Source of the DNA: Fimbriimonadaceae bacterium
GTDB taxonomy: Bacteria; Armatimonadota; UBA10988
Assembly (NCBI GenBank): GCA_020850355.1
Contig: JADZEX010000045.1
Location: 27,966-91,965 of the forward strand
Direction: 5' to 3'
Length of the DNA: 64,000 nucleotides
Part shown: positions 1 to 8,016 of the stretch, piece by piece
How the letters are laid out: each line of letters begins with the position of its first letter
Numbering within the stretch: the first letter of the stretch is position 1
Notes under the pieces: model-generated
What the model saw: the letters and a program-made list of their open reading frames with translations, nothing else
What the model was told of the DNA's origin: nothing
Database searches by the model: none
Position numbers and translations under genes: made by a program

Positions 1-1
1 G

Positions 2-889
2 GTCTACCGCACCTGCCAACTGATCGCTCGGTTCCGCGGCCGCAAGGGGAGTCGCAACCTGACCTTGATGGGCATCCAGCCGGGCCAGCGGTCGTTGGGA
101 GTGCAGACCCTCGACGGCCGGCCCTGCCGCCCGGCCCCGGGCGAAGTCTGGCTGCCGCAGAAGCTGGCCGGCGCGATCGGTGTCGAGCCGGGCGACGCGG
201 TGCAGGTCGAATGGGCCTTCTCGAGCCGCCAGCGTTTCGTGAAGCAGCGGATGCGGGTCGCCGGGCTGCTGGACCCCAGCCTGGGCGGCATGGCTTACGG
301 CAACGTCGACGACCTGGAGCGCAGCTTCCTGGACCGCACCTGGCCCGATGGTGGCCGCGGCGCCCAGATCATCTGCGACCCGGAGGTGGGCAAGTCGCTG
401 CGACGGCAGCTCGAGCGGGACGACCTGGTGGCGGCGTGCATCAGCATTCAGGACATCCGCGACGAGGTCGAGACCTCGCTGCGGGTCACACTGATCTTCT
501 GCACCGTCTTGCTGGCGTTCGGTATGGCGCTGGCCGGCGCCGTGCTCCACAGCGTTTCCTCGGTTGGCATTTTGGAGCGCCTCCGCGAGCTGGCCACGCT
601 GCGCAGTCTGGGTTTCTCGGCGCAGGCCACGGCGCTCACCGCGGCGGTCGAGATCTACACCATGGCGCTGTTCGGGCTGCTCTTCGGGCTGCCCGCCGGG
701 ACCTGGTTGAACCGCGCCTATCTCAGCCTCTACGAAACAGAGACGATGTCGTTCGAGCCGGTCTTGCCGCTGTGGGGCTACCTGCTGGTGACGGCCATCG
801 TGCTCGGCCTGGTGGCCTGCTCACTCCGCGGCGGCCTGCGGCGCCTGCAGTTGATGGACCTGGCCCAGGCGACCAAGGCGCGGGAGTAG
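2..889 (+). CDS. ABC transporter permease, FtsX/MacB type (5' end outside window)
   Basis: Only the C-terminal part of the protein lies in the window; the reading frame is open from base 2 and ends at TAG 887-889. A soluble extracytoplasmic-type region is followed by three hydrophobic segments (around 484-560, 640-710 and 765-835) in the usual FtsX/MacB permease layout, with the arginine-rich cytoplasmic loop ILERLRELATLRSLG after the first. That loop is the coupling-helix region of this family. Such permeases work with an ABC ATPase in lipoprotein release, efflux or division; the substrate cannot be told and the partner ATPase must lie upstream of the window. Confidence 0.75.
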   Translation, partial: VYRTCQLIARFRGRKGSRNLTLMGIQPGQRSLGVQTLDGRPCRPAPGEVWLPQKLAGAIGVEPGDAVQVEWAFSSRQRFVKQRMRVAGLLDPSLGGMAYGNVDDLERSFLDRTWPDGGRGAQIICDPEVGKSLRRQLERDDLVAACISIQDIRDEVETSLRVTLIFCTVLLAFGMALAGAVLHSVSSVGILERLRELATLRSLGFSAQATALTAAVEIYTMALFGLLFGLPAGTWLNRAYLSLYETETMSFEPVLPLWGYLLVTAIVLGLVACSLRGGLRRLQLMDLAQATKARE

Positions 890-1126
890 GCCACCGCCGG
901 ACCGACGGCGCCGCCAGGCCGAGCCGTGTTTCACGTGAAACAGCACCCCAGCGGACCGGTCGGGATCCCAACCGGCCAGCGCTGTTTCACGTGAAACAGC
1001 ACCCCCTGACGCGCGTCGGGATCCGTCCGGCCGCGGCTGTTGCACGTGAAACAGCACCCCAGCGGACCGGTCGGGATTCCAACCGGCCAGCGCTGTTTCA
1101 CGTGAAACAGCGCTGGCGGCGCGGCC
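890..1126. repeat. parS-like palindrome cluster 1 (four sites, tandem units)
   Basis: Four copies of the 16-bp palindrome start at 927, 983, 1038 (one change, TTG for TTT) and 1094. Steps of 56, 55 and 56 bp show a tandem array. Bases 942-1000 and 1053-1111 differ at one position, so a two-site unit of 111 bp has been duplicated. The cluster fills the gap between the stop codons of two convergent genes. TGTTTCACGTGAAACA matches the bacterial parS consensus for ParB; binding itself is inference. Confidence 0.85.
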
Positions 1127-2695
1127 TCAGATCGCGAAATCGGCCTCGTTCCGCCGCGGCACATGCGGTGACGGGTGGCACAGCAGCAGGTCGATGCGAC
1201 CGTCCGCGGTGCGGTGGAAGTGGTAGTCGTAGCCTTGTTCGTAGGCCAGGCGGGTCAGCGAGGTCATCTGCTGCGGGCTGCGCAGCCGCACCAGCAGCCG
1301 CTCGCCACGCAGGATTCGCTGCAGCAGGCCAGCCGAAGCGTCGGCCTCGAAAGTCGGCGCCTCGCGCGTCAGGTCGACGTAGCTGCCGTCCGGCTCGTCG
1401 ATCCAGCGGTCGTCGAGCCGGACCACCTGGGCCGCCCCGATGCCGACCTCGGCCCGCGCTTCGCGGACGGTGCCGCCGCCTCGGACGATGCCGTCGACCA
1501 CCACGACGAAGCGCCCCAGCCGGGCGTTCTCTTCGTACAGGTCCAACGCCAGCGGTCGCCGGAAGCCGAGCACGACGGTCCCGGACTCGGTCGGCAGCAG
1601 GGCGGCGGCGTGGCGCTCCAGAATCTCGAGGCTGGAGCTGTCGAGACGCTCGTCGATCCCCAGCACCGTCGCTTCGCATTCCGCGGTCGCCAGCTTGAGG
1701 ATCACCTTCTGGCCGACCGACAACGGCTGCAGCCCGAGCCAGAACAAGCTCGCGACCACCTCGTTGGCGACCCGCGGCGGGCGGCTGGCGATCGCCACCA
1801 CCTCGCCGCGCTCGGCAAACAGCTCCTCGTCGAAGGTCAGCGCCACGGACTCGCCGGCAACGGCTTCACGGCGGCCCGGGTCGCCCCAGACCTCGATGCT
1901 GCGCACCTTCACCCGGCGGTCCGACGGGCGCAGGATGACGTCGTCGCCGACCCGCACCAGCCCGGCCTCGACGCGGCCGGCGTAGTAGCGCTGATCGTCC
2001 CAGCGGTAGACATCCTGCAGCGGGAACCGCAGCGGCAGGTGAGCTGGCGAACGCACCTCGCTGCAGGTGTCCAGGGCTGCCAGGATCGTCGGTCCGTCGT
2101 ACCACGGCGCCTGCTCTGAGGTCGCCGCGATGTTGTCGCCGGCGCGGGCCGAGATCGGCACCACGTGCAGCGGGGTGATCCCCAGCCCGTGCAAGAACTG
2201 CAGCAGCGTGCGGCGGACGTCGTCATAGACGGTCTGCGACCAGCCGACCAGGTCCATCTTGTTGATCGCCACGATCACCTGCTGGATGCCCAGCAGCGAC
2301 AGCACGTAGGCGTGCCGCCTGGTCTGCTCCCGCACGCCCTCGGCGGCGTCCACCAGCAGCAAGGCGGCGTCAGCCTGCGCGGCGCCGGTCAGCATGTTCT
2401 TCAGGAACTCCTTGTGACCAGGCGCATCGATGATCACGTACCGCCGCACGGCGGTCTGGAAGTAGGTCTGCGCCGTATCGATGGTGACGTTCTGCTCGCG
2501 TTCCTCCGCCAGCGCGTCCATCAGGAAGGCGAACTCGAACTCGCGGCCTTCCACCTCGCAGGCATAGCGGATCGCCTCGTACTTCTCCTGCGGCAAGCTG
2601 CCGGTGTCGTAGAACAAGCGCCCGATCAGGGTCGACTTGCCGTGGTCGACGTGGCCGACAATCACCATTTCCAACGGCGGTACTTCGCGCTGCAT
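1127..2695 (-). CDS. cysN: Sulfate adenylyltransferase subunit 1 (CysN, GTPase subunit)
   Basis: This 522-residue protein is the GTP-hydrolysing subunit that drives formation of adenosine 5'-phosphosulfate from sulfate and ATP together with CysD. The N-terminal translation-factor-type G domain shows GHVDHGKST (G1), DAPGH (G3), NKMD (G4) and SAR (G5), followed by elongation-factor-like beta-barrel domains. Length fits CysN without a fused APS kinase (CysC) domain. The ATG at 2695 was chosen because it gives the family's N-terminus and leaves 13 bp after the cysD stop. It is the last gene of a cysH-cysD-cysN operon. Confidence 0.95.
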   Translation of the reverse strand: MQREVPPLEMVIVGHVDHGKSTLIGRLFYDTGSLPQEKYEAIRYACEVEGREFEFAFLMDALAEEREQNVTIDTAQTYFQTAVRRYVIIDAPGHKEFLKNMLTGAAQADAALLLVDAAEGVREQTRRHAYVLSLLGIQQVIVAINKMDLVGWSQTVYDDVRRTLLQFLHGLGITPLHVVPISARAGDNIAATSEQAPWYDGPTILAALDTCSEVRSPAHLPLRFPLQDVYRWDDQRYYAGRVEAGLVRVGDDVILRPSDRRVKVRSIEVWGDPGRREAVAGESVALTFDEELFAERGEVVAIASRPPRVANEVVASLFWLGLQPLSVGQKVILKLATAECEATVLGIDERLDSSSLEILERHAAALLPTESGTVVLGFRRPLALDLYEENARLGRFVVVVDGIVRGGGTVREARAEVGIGAAQVVRLDDRWIDEPDGSYVDLTREAPTFEADASAGLLQRILRGERLLVRLRSPQQMTSLTRLAYEQGYDYHFHRTADGRIDLLLCHPSPHVPRRNEADFAI

Positions 2696-2708
2696 CGTGC
2701 CACCTGCC

Positions 2709-3524
2709 TCACATGTAACCCATCGCACGCAGCTTCTGCATCGCGTACGCCTGTGACTGGTCCATCGCTCGTCCGGCCCGCTCCGGGGTCTTGATCACCT
2801 TCAGCTCCGCGATGATCTCGTCGATCGTCGTGGCGGTCGACTCGATCGGCCGCGTCACCTGCTGGCAGCCCAGGCTGCGGTAGCGTTGGCCGTGGCGGGC
2901 GTAGTAGAGCGAGCAGACCGGGATGCCCTCGCGACGGTGGTACTCCCAGATATCGACCTCGGTCCAGTGCAGAATCGGATGCACCCGGACGTGGCTGTCG
3001 CGCGTGAAGGTCGTGTTGAACTGGTCCCACAGCTCGGGCGGCTGGTCTTTGTAGTTCCACTCGAAGTTCTTGTCGCGTGGCGAGAAAACCCGCTCCTTGG
3101 CGCGGGTCCCCTCCTCGTCGCGCCGGATGCCGAGGACCAGCCCCTTGAAGCCGCGCTCTGCCATGGTCTGTTGCAGGGCCACCGTCTTCAACTCGTGGGC
3201 CACCGTGACGGCATCGTAGTTGTCGTAGTTGATGCCGCGCTCGAGCGCTGCGCGGTTGCAGCCGACGATCACATCGAGGCCCCACTCCCGCGCGTACTGC
3301 TCGCGGAAGGCGTACATTTCCGGGAACTTGAAGGTCGTGTCGATGTGCATCACCGTGAACGGCACCCGGCCGAGGAACGCCTTGCGGGCCAGCCACAGCG
3401 CCGCCGTCGAGTCTTTGCCAATCGACCACAACATGCAGAGATCGTCGAACGCCCGGTGGGCTTCGCGCAGAATGTAGATGCTCTGGGCCTCGAGTTCATC
3501 GAGGTGGTCCATGGTCTTCGCCAT
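2709..3524 (-). CDS. cysD: Sulfate adenylyltransferase subunit 2 (CysD)
   Basis: CysD is the PP-loop ATP pyrophosphatase that adenylylates sulfate to APS. The PP-loop SIGKDST lies at residues 34-40, preceded by the characteristic [18 protein letters not shown] start region. The ATG at 3524 has an AAGGTGA ribosome site about 7 bases upstream; a GTG at 3533 would overlap the end of cysH and is less likely. The gene sits 5 bp after cysH and directly before cysN, so the three are probably one transcript for assimilatory sulfate reduction. Confidence 0.95.
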   Translation of the reverse strand: MAKTMDHLDELEAQSIYILREAHRAFDDLCMLWSIGKDSTAALWLARKAFLGRVPFTVMHIDTTFKFPEMYAFREQYAREWGLDVIVGCNRAALERGINYDNYDAVTVAHELKTVALQQTMAERGFKGLVLGIRRDEEGTRAKERVFSPRDKNFEWNYKDQPPELWDQFNTTFTRDSHVRVHPILHWTEVDIWEYHRREGIPVCSLYYARHGQRYRSLGCQQVTRPIESTATTIDEIIAELKVIKTPERAGRAMDQSQAYAMQKLRAMGYM

Positions 3525-3529
3525 CAGCT

Positions 3530-4273
3530 TCACCTTGCCTCAATCACCGGCCGGGCGTGTAGCCCGCACTCTTTGTGCTCGGCCGCTTCCCACCACCAAC
3601 GGCCCGCCCGCTCGTCCTCGCCGGGCTCCACCGCACGGGTGCAGGGCAGGCACCCGATGCTGGGGTACCCAACCTGGTGCAGCGGGTGCACCGGCACCTG
3701 CTGCTCCGCGGCGTAGGCCTCGACGTCCGCCCGGGTCCAGGCGGCCAGCGGGTTCAACTTGAGCAGCCCGCCGTTGGCTGCATCCCACTCCACCGCGGCC
3801 AGCCCGCCGCGGGTGACGCTCTGTGCGCGGCGCTGCCCGGTGACCCAGGCCGTGGCGCCCTGCAAGGCCCTCCGCAGCGGTTCCACCTTGCGGATGCCGC
3901 AACACTCGTGCCGGTTGGCCAGGCTCTCGCGAAACGAGAAGGCCCCCTTGGCGCCGAGCAACGCCTCGACCGCCGACGCCAGCGGGAAGTACCAGGCGAT
4001 CGACAGGCCGTAGCGCGCGGTCACCTGCTCCGCACAGCGGTAGGTCTCCTCGGGCAGTCGCCCGGTGTCCAGCGCGAAGACCCGTGGCCGCAAGCCCAGC
4101 CCCACCAGCAGATCGACCACCACGCAGTCCTCGAGACTGAAGCTGCAGGCAACCGCCAGCGGGCCACCACCAAGGCTCGCCGCCCAGGCCAGCAACTCGC
4201 CGGCCGGCGCCGCCCCCCACTGCCCTTGCCAAACCGCGACGTCCGCCTCCGTCGGCATCCCTTGAAACTCCAT
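3530..4273 (-). CDS. cysH: Assimilatory adenylylsulfate (APS) reductase, CysH family
   Basis: This 247-residue PP-loop reductase makes sulfite from APS or PAPS using thioredoxin. It carries the paired cysteines HECCGIRK and, about 75 residues later, GCLPC. This CC...CxxC pattern holds the [4Fe-4S] cluster of bacterial APS reductases and is absent from PAPS-specific enzymes, so APS is the likely substrate. That agrees with the operon lacking a CysC kinase. The ATG at 4273 follows a TAGGA ribosome site; an upstream TTG at 4294 lies inside the operator and is rejected. First gene of the cysHDN operon. Confidence 0.9.
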   Translation of the reverse strand: MEFQGMPTEADVAVWQGQWGAAPAGELLAWAASLGGGPLAVACSFSLEDCVVVDLLVGLGLRPRVFALDTGRLPEETYRCAEQVTARYGLSIAWYFPLASAVEALLGAKGAFSFRESLANRHECCGIRKVEPLRRALQGATAWVTGQRRAQSVTRGGLAAVEWDAANGGLLKLNPLAAWTRADVEAYAAEQQVPVHPLHQVGYPSIGCLPCTRAVEPGEDERAGRWWWEAAEHKECGLHARPVIEAR

Positions 4274-4280
4274 TCCTACT

Positions 4281-4337
4281 TTCCTACTAGACAACTAGGA
4301 ATATGGCCATTGTGATCGCCGCGGGCCGATCTGTCAA
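4281..4337 (-). promoter_or_regulatory. cysHDN promoter with palindromic operator
   Basis: Read on the minus strand, a TTGACA -35 (4337-4332) and CACAAT -10 (4314-4309) are separated by exactly 17 bp, placing transcription start near 4302. Immediately downstream, 4301-4281, lies an imperfect 21-bp palindrome with TTCCTA and TAGGAA arms. A palindrome over the +1 region suits a repressor site, and Rrf2-family regulators (CymR/IscR type) often control sulfur genes this way. The regulator's identity is inferred, not seen. Confidence 0.6.
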
Positions 4338-4377
4338 GGCGCGGGCGCGAGGGGCTGGTCGAGCGGCGGGCGGCCGG

Positions 4378-4491
4378 TGTTTCACGTGAAACAACGCCCC
4401 GCCGCGCCGCCGCCGGTGGGCCGGGCGACGGGCGAGTCGGTGGCCAGCGGCGTGGTGGCGCCGCCCGGCGGCCGCTGTTTCACGTGAAACA
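4378..4491. repeat. parS-like palindrome cluster 2 (two sites)
   Basis: Exact copies start at 4378 and 4476, in the gap between the divergent cysH and cyclophilin genes and upstream of the cysHDN -35 element. The second is extended by one GC pair on each side. Starts are 98 bp apart. Confidence 0.85.
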
Positions 4492-4551
4492 GCCGCCGGG
4501 TGCAACGCTGGCGGCCGCAGCGGGCACCCCATGTGGTCCAGGTGGGCGTGT

Positions 4552-4557
4552 TATAAT
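4552..4557 (+). promoter_or_regulatory. Consensus -10 hexamer of the isomerase gene cluster
   Basis: A perfect TATAAT lies 26 bp before the ATG of the first cyclophilin lipoprotein gene. No good -35 is seen at the expected distance (4529-4534 reads CCATGT), so an activator or an extended -10 may be used. Confidence 0.45.
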
Positions 4558-4583
4558 GGCGGCCAGTCCTGGAGGAGGCAGTG

Positions 4584-5408
4584 ATGCGCGGTCTTTCGTT
4601 TCGGGTGATGCTCCTGCTGTCGGCGAGCCTGGTGCTGGTGGCCTGCACGCCGCGTAGCAAGGTGGCCACCAACGCCAGCGGCGAGCAGAAGCTGGCCGAT
4701 GTGCCGACCGACCGGGGCGGGTACGCCGGCGACCTGGCCGACCCACCGGCCGAGCGGGCGGTGGTCGACGTCGAGACCAACATCCAGGCCGGCGACCTAA
4801 CCAACTCCCAGGACCCCGTGCGGGTGGACGAGGACGAGCAGCACAAGAACGAGGAGCAGGCCAAGAAGGCGGCCGAAGAGACCGCCAAGATGGCCAGCCT
4901 CTCGCAGGCCAAGGACACGTCGGGCGATGCGAAGTGGACCAGCGTCGGCAACCCGGTGGTCTGCTTCCAGACCAGCCGCGGGATCATCTACCTGGAGCTG
5001 TACCCGGATGTCGCGCCGAAGCACACCAAGAACATGCTCAAGCTGTGCTCCACGAAGTTCTACGACGGCATCTTCATCCATCGCGTCGAACCAGGGTTCG
5101 TGGTGCAGTTGGGCGATCCGTTGACTCGCAACAAGGGGCCGCAGGTGCCAAACGTCGGCTCCGGCGGGCCGGGCTGGAAGGTGCCGGCCGAGTTCAACAA
5201 GAAGCAGCACCTGCGAGGCTCGCTGTCGATGGCGCGGAGCGACGACCCGAACTCCGGCGGCAGCCAGTTCTTCATCTGCCTCGACCGCCAGGAGCGGCTG
5301 GACGGCCAGTACACCGTGTTCGGCAAGATCCTCGGCGACGGGATGGACATCGTCGACCAGATGCAGATCGGCGACAAGGTCTTCTACGCCTGGGTGGTGA
5401 AGGAGTAG
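4584..5408 (+). CDS. Cyclophilin-type peptidyl-prolyl isomerase, lipoprotein
   Basis: A lipoprotein signal peptide ends in the lipobox LVAC near residue 22. A charged, Glu/Lys-rich linker follows to about residue 115, then a cyclophilin domain that catalyses cis-trans isomerisation of prolyl bonds. Conserved segments include FYDGIFIHRV, FVVQLGDP, GSLSMARSDDPNSGGSQFFI and YTVFGKI; the core of the fold is intact. It should sit on the periplasmic face of a membrane. GGAGGAGG at 4571-4578 supports ATG 4584. First of three adjacent cyclophilin genes. Confidence 0.9.
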   Translation: MRGLSFRVMLLLSASLVLVACTPRSKVATNASGEQKLADVPTDRGGYAGDLADPPAERAVVDVETNIQAGDLTNSQDPVRVDEDEQHKNEEQAKKAAEETAKMASLSQAKDTSGDAKWTSVGNPVVCFQTSRGIIYLELYPDVAPKHTKNMLKLCSTKFYDGIFIHRVEPGFVVQLGDPLTRNKGPQVPNVGSGGPGWKVPAEFNKKQHLRGSLSMARSDDPNSGGSQFFICLDRQERLDGQYTVFGKILGDGMDIVDQMQIGDKVFYAWVVKE

Positions 5409-5478
5409 ACTGGCTCTCGCGGCGGTCGGCCCCGGGGCCCTGGCACGGCCGCTGTGGCGGCAGAAAGAGCGACAGCGG

Positions 5479-5934
5479 ATGATTCGCGTGGAGACGAGCA
5501 AGGGGACCTTTGAGCTGGAGCTGTTTGAGGACGTCGCCCCGCGCCACGCCGCGAACCTGGAACGCCTCGCCCGGGAGGGTTTCTACGACGGGCTGCACGT
5601 GCATCGGGTCGAGCCGAACTTCGTGGTGCAGGCCGGCTGTCCGCACACCCGCGACAACGCGCGCGATCCGCGGGCCGGGACCGGTGGACCGGGCTGGCTG
5701 GTCGACGCCGAGTTCAACAGCAAGCCGCACCAGCGCGGCACGCTGGGGATGGCTCGCTCCGCCGATCCGAACAGCGCCGGCAGCCAGTGGTACATCTGCC
5801 TTGCCGAGGCGCGCTTCCTGGACCACCAGTACACCGTCTTTGGGCAGGTGGTCGGCGATGGGATGACGGTGGTCGACCAGTTGCGGGTCGGCGACCAGAT
5901 CCTCGCGATGACGGTAGGGGGTGCCGATGAGTAG
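5479..5934 (+). CDS. Cyclophilin-type peptidyl-prolyl isomerase, single domain
   Basis: This 151-residue protein consists only of a cyclophilin domain and has no signal peptide, so it is probably cytoplasmic. It keeps the family segments FYDGLHVHRV, FVVQAGCP, GTLGMARSADPNSAGSQWYI and YTVFGQV. Its stop overlaps the start of the next gene by 8 bp, indicating translational coupling. Why three related isomerases with different predicted locations are grouped is not clear from the sequence. Confidence 0.92.
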   Translation: MIRVETSKGTFELELFEDVAPRHAANLERLAREGFYDGLHVHRVEPNFVVQAGCPHTRDNARDPRAGTGGPGWLVDAEFNSKPHQRGTLGMARSADPNSAGSQWYICLAEARFLDHQYTVFGQVVGDGMTVVDQLRVGDQILAMTVGGADE

Positions 5935-7948
5935 TCGCACGCTCTGGACGGCGCTGCTGCTGGCCTGCTGTACTGCCGCGCAGGCGCTCGAGATCGCGCT
6001 GCTGCCACCCGTCGCCGACGATCCGACGGCGGCTGCGATACGCTCGGCCGCCGCCGAGATCGGCGTCACCGTGGCGGTCCTCGAACCGGCCCAGGTGATT
6101 GATCCGGCCCGCTTCTCGCCCACCATCTACGCGATGGCCGTGCTGGTCGGCGGTGAGCGCTACCCCGACACGGTGATCGACGAAGGCGATGCGGCGCTGG
6201 CTCTGCAGGCTTACATCGACGCCGGCGGCGCGTTCCTGGTCGCCGCGTCGGGCCCGGTGCTGAGCCGGCCACAGCGCTGGAACGGCAGCGAGTGGCGCAG
6301 CATCCCGGCCCCCGTGCGGCGGATGCAGACGGTCTCCAAGCTCGGATTGCTCGACGCCGGTCTGCCGCTGGAGAGCGCCGCCCCGACGGGGTCGCAGTTG
6401 GCGGTAACGAGCCCGTCGGTGCTCGCCAGCAAGCTCCCCGACCGCTTCGCGGCGCCGGCTGGGACGTTCCTGCCGATCCCGGCGAACCAGGAGAGCGGCA
6501 TCAACTTCGCCCCGCTGGCCACCCTGGTCGACCCGCAGGGCGGCACCTACGGCGCGGCGATGGCGCAGTTGCGCCGGCCGGCCCCGTCGCGCGGGGCGAC
6601 CTACTACTGCTGGGCCCCGCTGCTGGCGGCAGCCCAGGGTCGTGACCTGCTGTTGGGGCTGCTGACGCTGCACGCGGGCGAGACCATGACCAGCGAGCAG
6701 GCCGCCAGGCGCGACGAGCTGTTGGGGCAGATCCAGCAACTCGACCGGGCCCACCGGCAAGCTGGCGCCGTGCTCCCGGCTGACCTGCACACCGCCGAGG
6801 TCGACGCCCTGCGGCAGACCCTCGGTCAACAGGCGGACACGCTGCGCTGGCTGCGCGAGGCGTGCGGAGCAGGCAACCTGAGCTTCGTCGCGATGCGCCT
6901 GCAGAAGCTGCGCGAGGAGCTGGGCGATCTGCCGGCGCGGGTTGGCCGGGCGGTCGACCAGGCGGTGCAGGACGCCGTCGCCGCCGCGCCAGGCGGCCGC
7001 ACCGAGCTGCCGCTCGAACCGCCCCGCACCTCCAGCGGCAATCCGCGTGGGCCGCAGGACGCCGCCGTTGACGGCACCCTGACGGTCGTGACGGCCACCG
7101 GATTGAAGCCGCCCACCGAGGTGGCGCCAGCCGACGACCAGCGCCAACCGCCGCGCGAGCGGCCGGCCCCGGCAGTCGCCGCTGGCGGGCCCGCGGCCCA
7201 GCCCGTCGGGACCAGCGAGTCCGGCGGCCTGTTGGTGGCGGGCGTGCCCACTCCGTCGGTCGAGGCCCCGCGCCCACCCGAGACGACCGCCCGCACCGCG
7301 CCAGGTGGCGCGACCCCAGGCGGGACCACACCGGGTGGCACCACGCCAGGTGGGACCACACCGGGTGGCACCACGCCAGGCGGCACCACGCCAGGCGGCA
7401 CCACGCCGGACAAGCCACGCTTCGCGACGGCCAATCCGGTGGTGGAGTTCGAGATCAAGGGGCGCGGCAAGGTCTGTATCGAACTGCTGCCCGCGGAAGC
7501 GCCGAAGACTGCGTCGGCCTTCCTTTACCTGGTGCGCAGCGGGTTCTATGACGGCACCTACTTCCACCGGCGCGTCGCGCGGTTCGTCGTGCAGGGCGGG
7601 GATCCCCTCTCGAAGACCCGCTCGCCCGACGATCCGGAGGTCGGCACCGGCGGGCCCGCCTGGACCGTACCCGGCGAGTTCAGCGACAAGGCGACCCACC
7701 GGCGGGGCACTGTCGGCCTGGCCCGCGCGCCGCACGACCCCAACAGTGGCGGCAGTCAGTTCTACATCTGCCTCGAGCCGCAGCCCAGCTTGGACCGCGA
7801 GTACGCCATCTTCGGGCAGGTGATCGATGGTCTGGAGCTGATCGACAAGATCCAGGTCGGCGACCGGATCCTGGCGACCCGCATCGTGCAGGGCGCCGAG
7901 CCGACCAACCCGGAGGGCGTCAAGCCGCTCGACCTGTTCAAGAAGTAG
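5927..7948 (+). CDS. Secreted cyclophilin-type isomerase with a large N-terminal region
   Basis: The 673-residue product starts with a signal peptide (SSRTLWTALLLACCTAAQA). A roughly 330-residue N-terminal region of unknown function follows, with strand-rich and then helical stretches; parts resemble glutamine-amidotransferase-like beta-alpha folds, but this is weak. A Pro/Thr/Gly-rich linker carries a PGGTT repeat, and a C-terminal cyclophilin domain (about 500-660) shows FYDGTYFHRR, FVVQGGDP and HDPNSGGSQFYI. ATG 5927 overlaps the preceding isomerase gene. The N-terminal region probably gives location or substrate choice, with the isomerase tethered by the linker. Confidence 0.85.
   Translation: MSSRTLWTALLLACCTAAQALEIALLPPVADDPTAAAIRSAAAEIGVTVAVLEPAQVIDPARFSPTIYAMAVLVGGERYPDTVIDEGDAALALQAYIDAGGAFLVAASGPVLSRPQRWNGSEWRSIPAPVRRMQTVSKLGLLDAGLPLESAAPTGSQLAVTSPSVLASKLPDRFAAPAGTFLPIPANQESGINFAPLATLVDPQGGTYGAAMAQLRRPAPSRGATYYCWAPLLAAAQGRDLLLGLLTLHAGETMTSEQAARRDELLGQIQQLDRAHRQAGAVLPADLHTAEVDALRQTLGQQADTLRWLREACGAGNLSFVAMRLQKLREELGDLPARVGRAVDQAVQDAVAAAPGGRTELPLEPPRTSSGNPRGPQDAAVDGTLTVVTATGLKPPTEVAPADDQRQPPRERPAPAVAAGGPAAQPVGTSESGGLLVAGVPTPSVEAPRPPETTARTAPGGATPGGTTPGGTTPGGTTPGGTTPGGTTPGGTTPDKPRFATANPVVEFEIKGRGKVCIELLPAEAPKTASAFLYLVRSGFYDGTYFHRRVARFVVQGGDPLSKTRSPDDPEVGTGGPAWTVPGEFSDKATHRRGTVGLARAPHDPNSGGSQFYICLEPQPSLDREYAIFGQVIDGLELIDKIQVGDRILATRIVQGAEPTNPEGVKPLDLFKK
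7313..7409 (+). repeat. 15-bp coding minisatellite (PGGTT repeat)
   Basis: About six tandem 15-bp units encode Pro-Gly-Gly-Thr-Thr in the linker of the secreted isomerase. Units differ mainly at third codon positions (CCA/CCG, GGC/GGT/GGG), so copies have diverged at the DNA level while the peptide is kept. Length variation between strains is likely. Confidence 0.9.
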
Positions 7949-8016
7949 GGCGGACCGGGCGTTCGAAGCAGGCAGGAGCGGTCTGTCGCCGGCCGGCAGA
8001 CCCGTGGAGGGTGACC

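Noticed and set aside
211..1698. Plus-strand frame running from the permease through the palindromes into cysN
   Set aside because: Crosses two real genes in the wrong frame, with arginine-rich nonsense composition.
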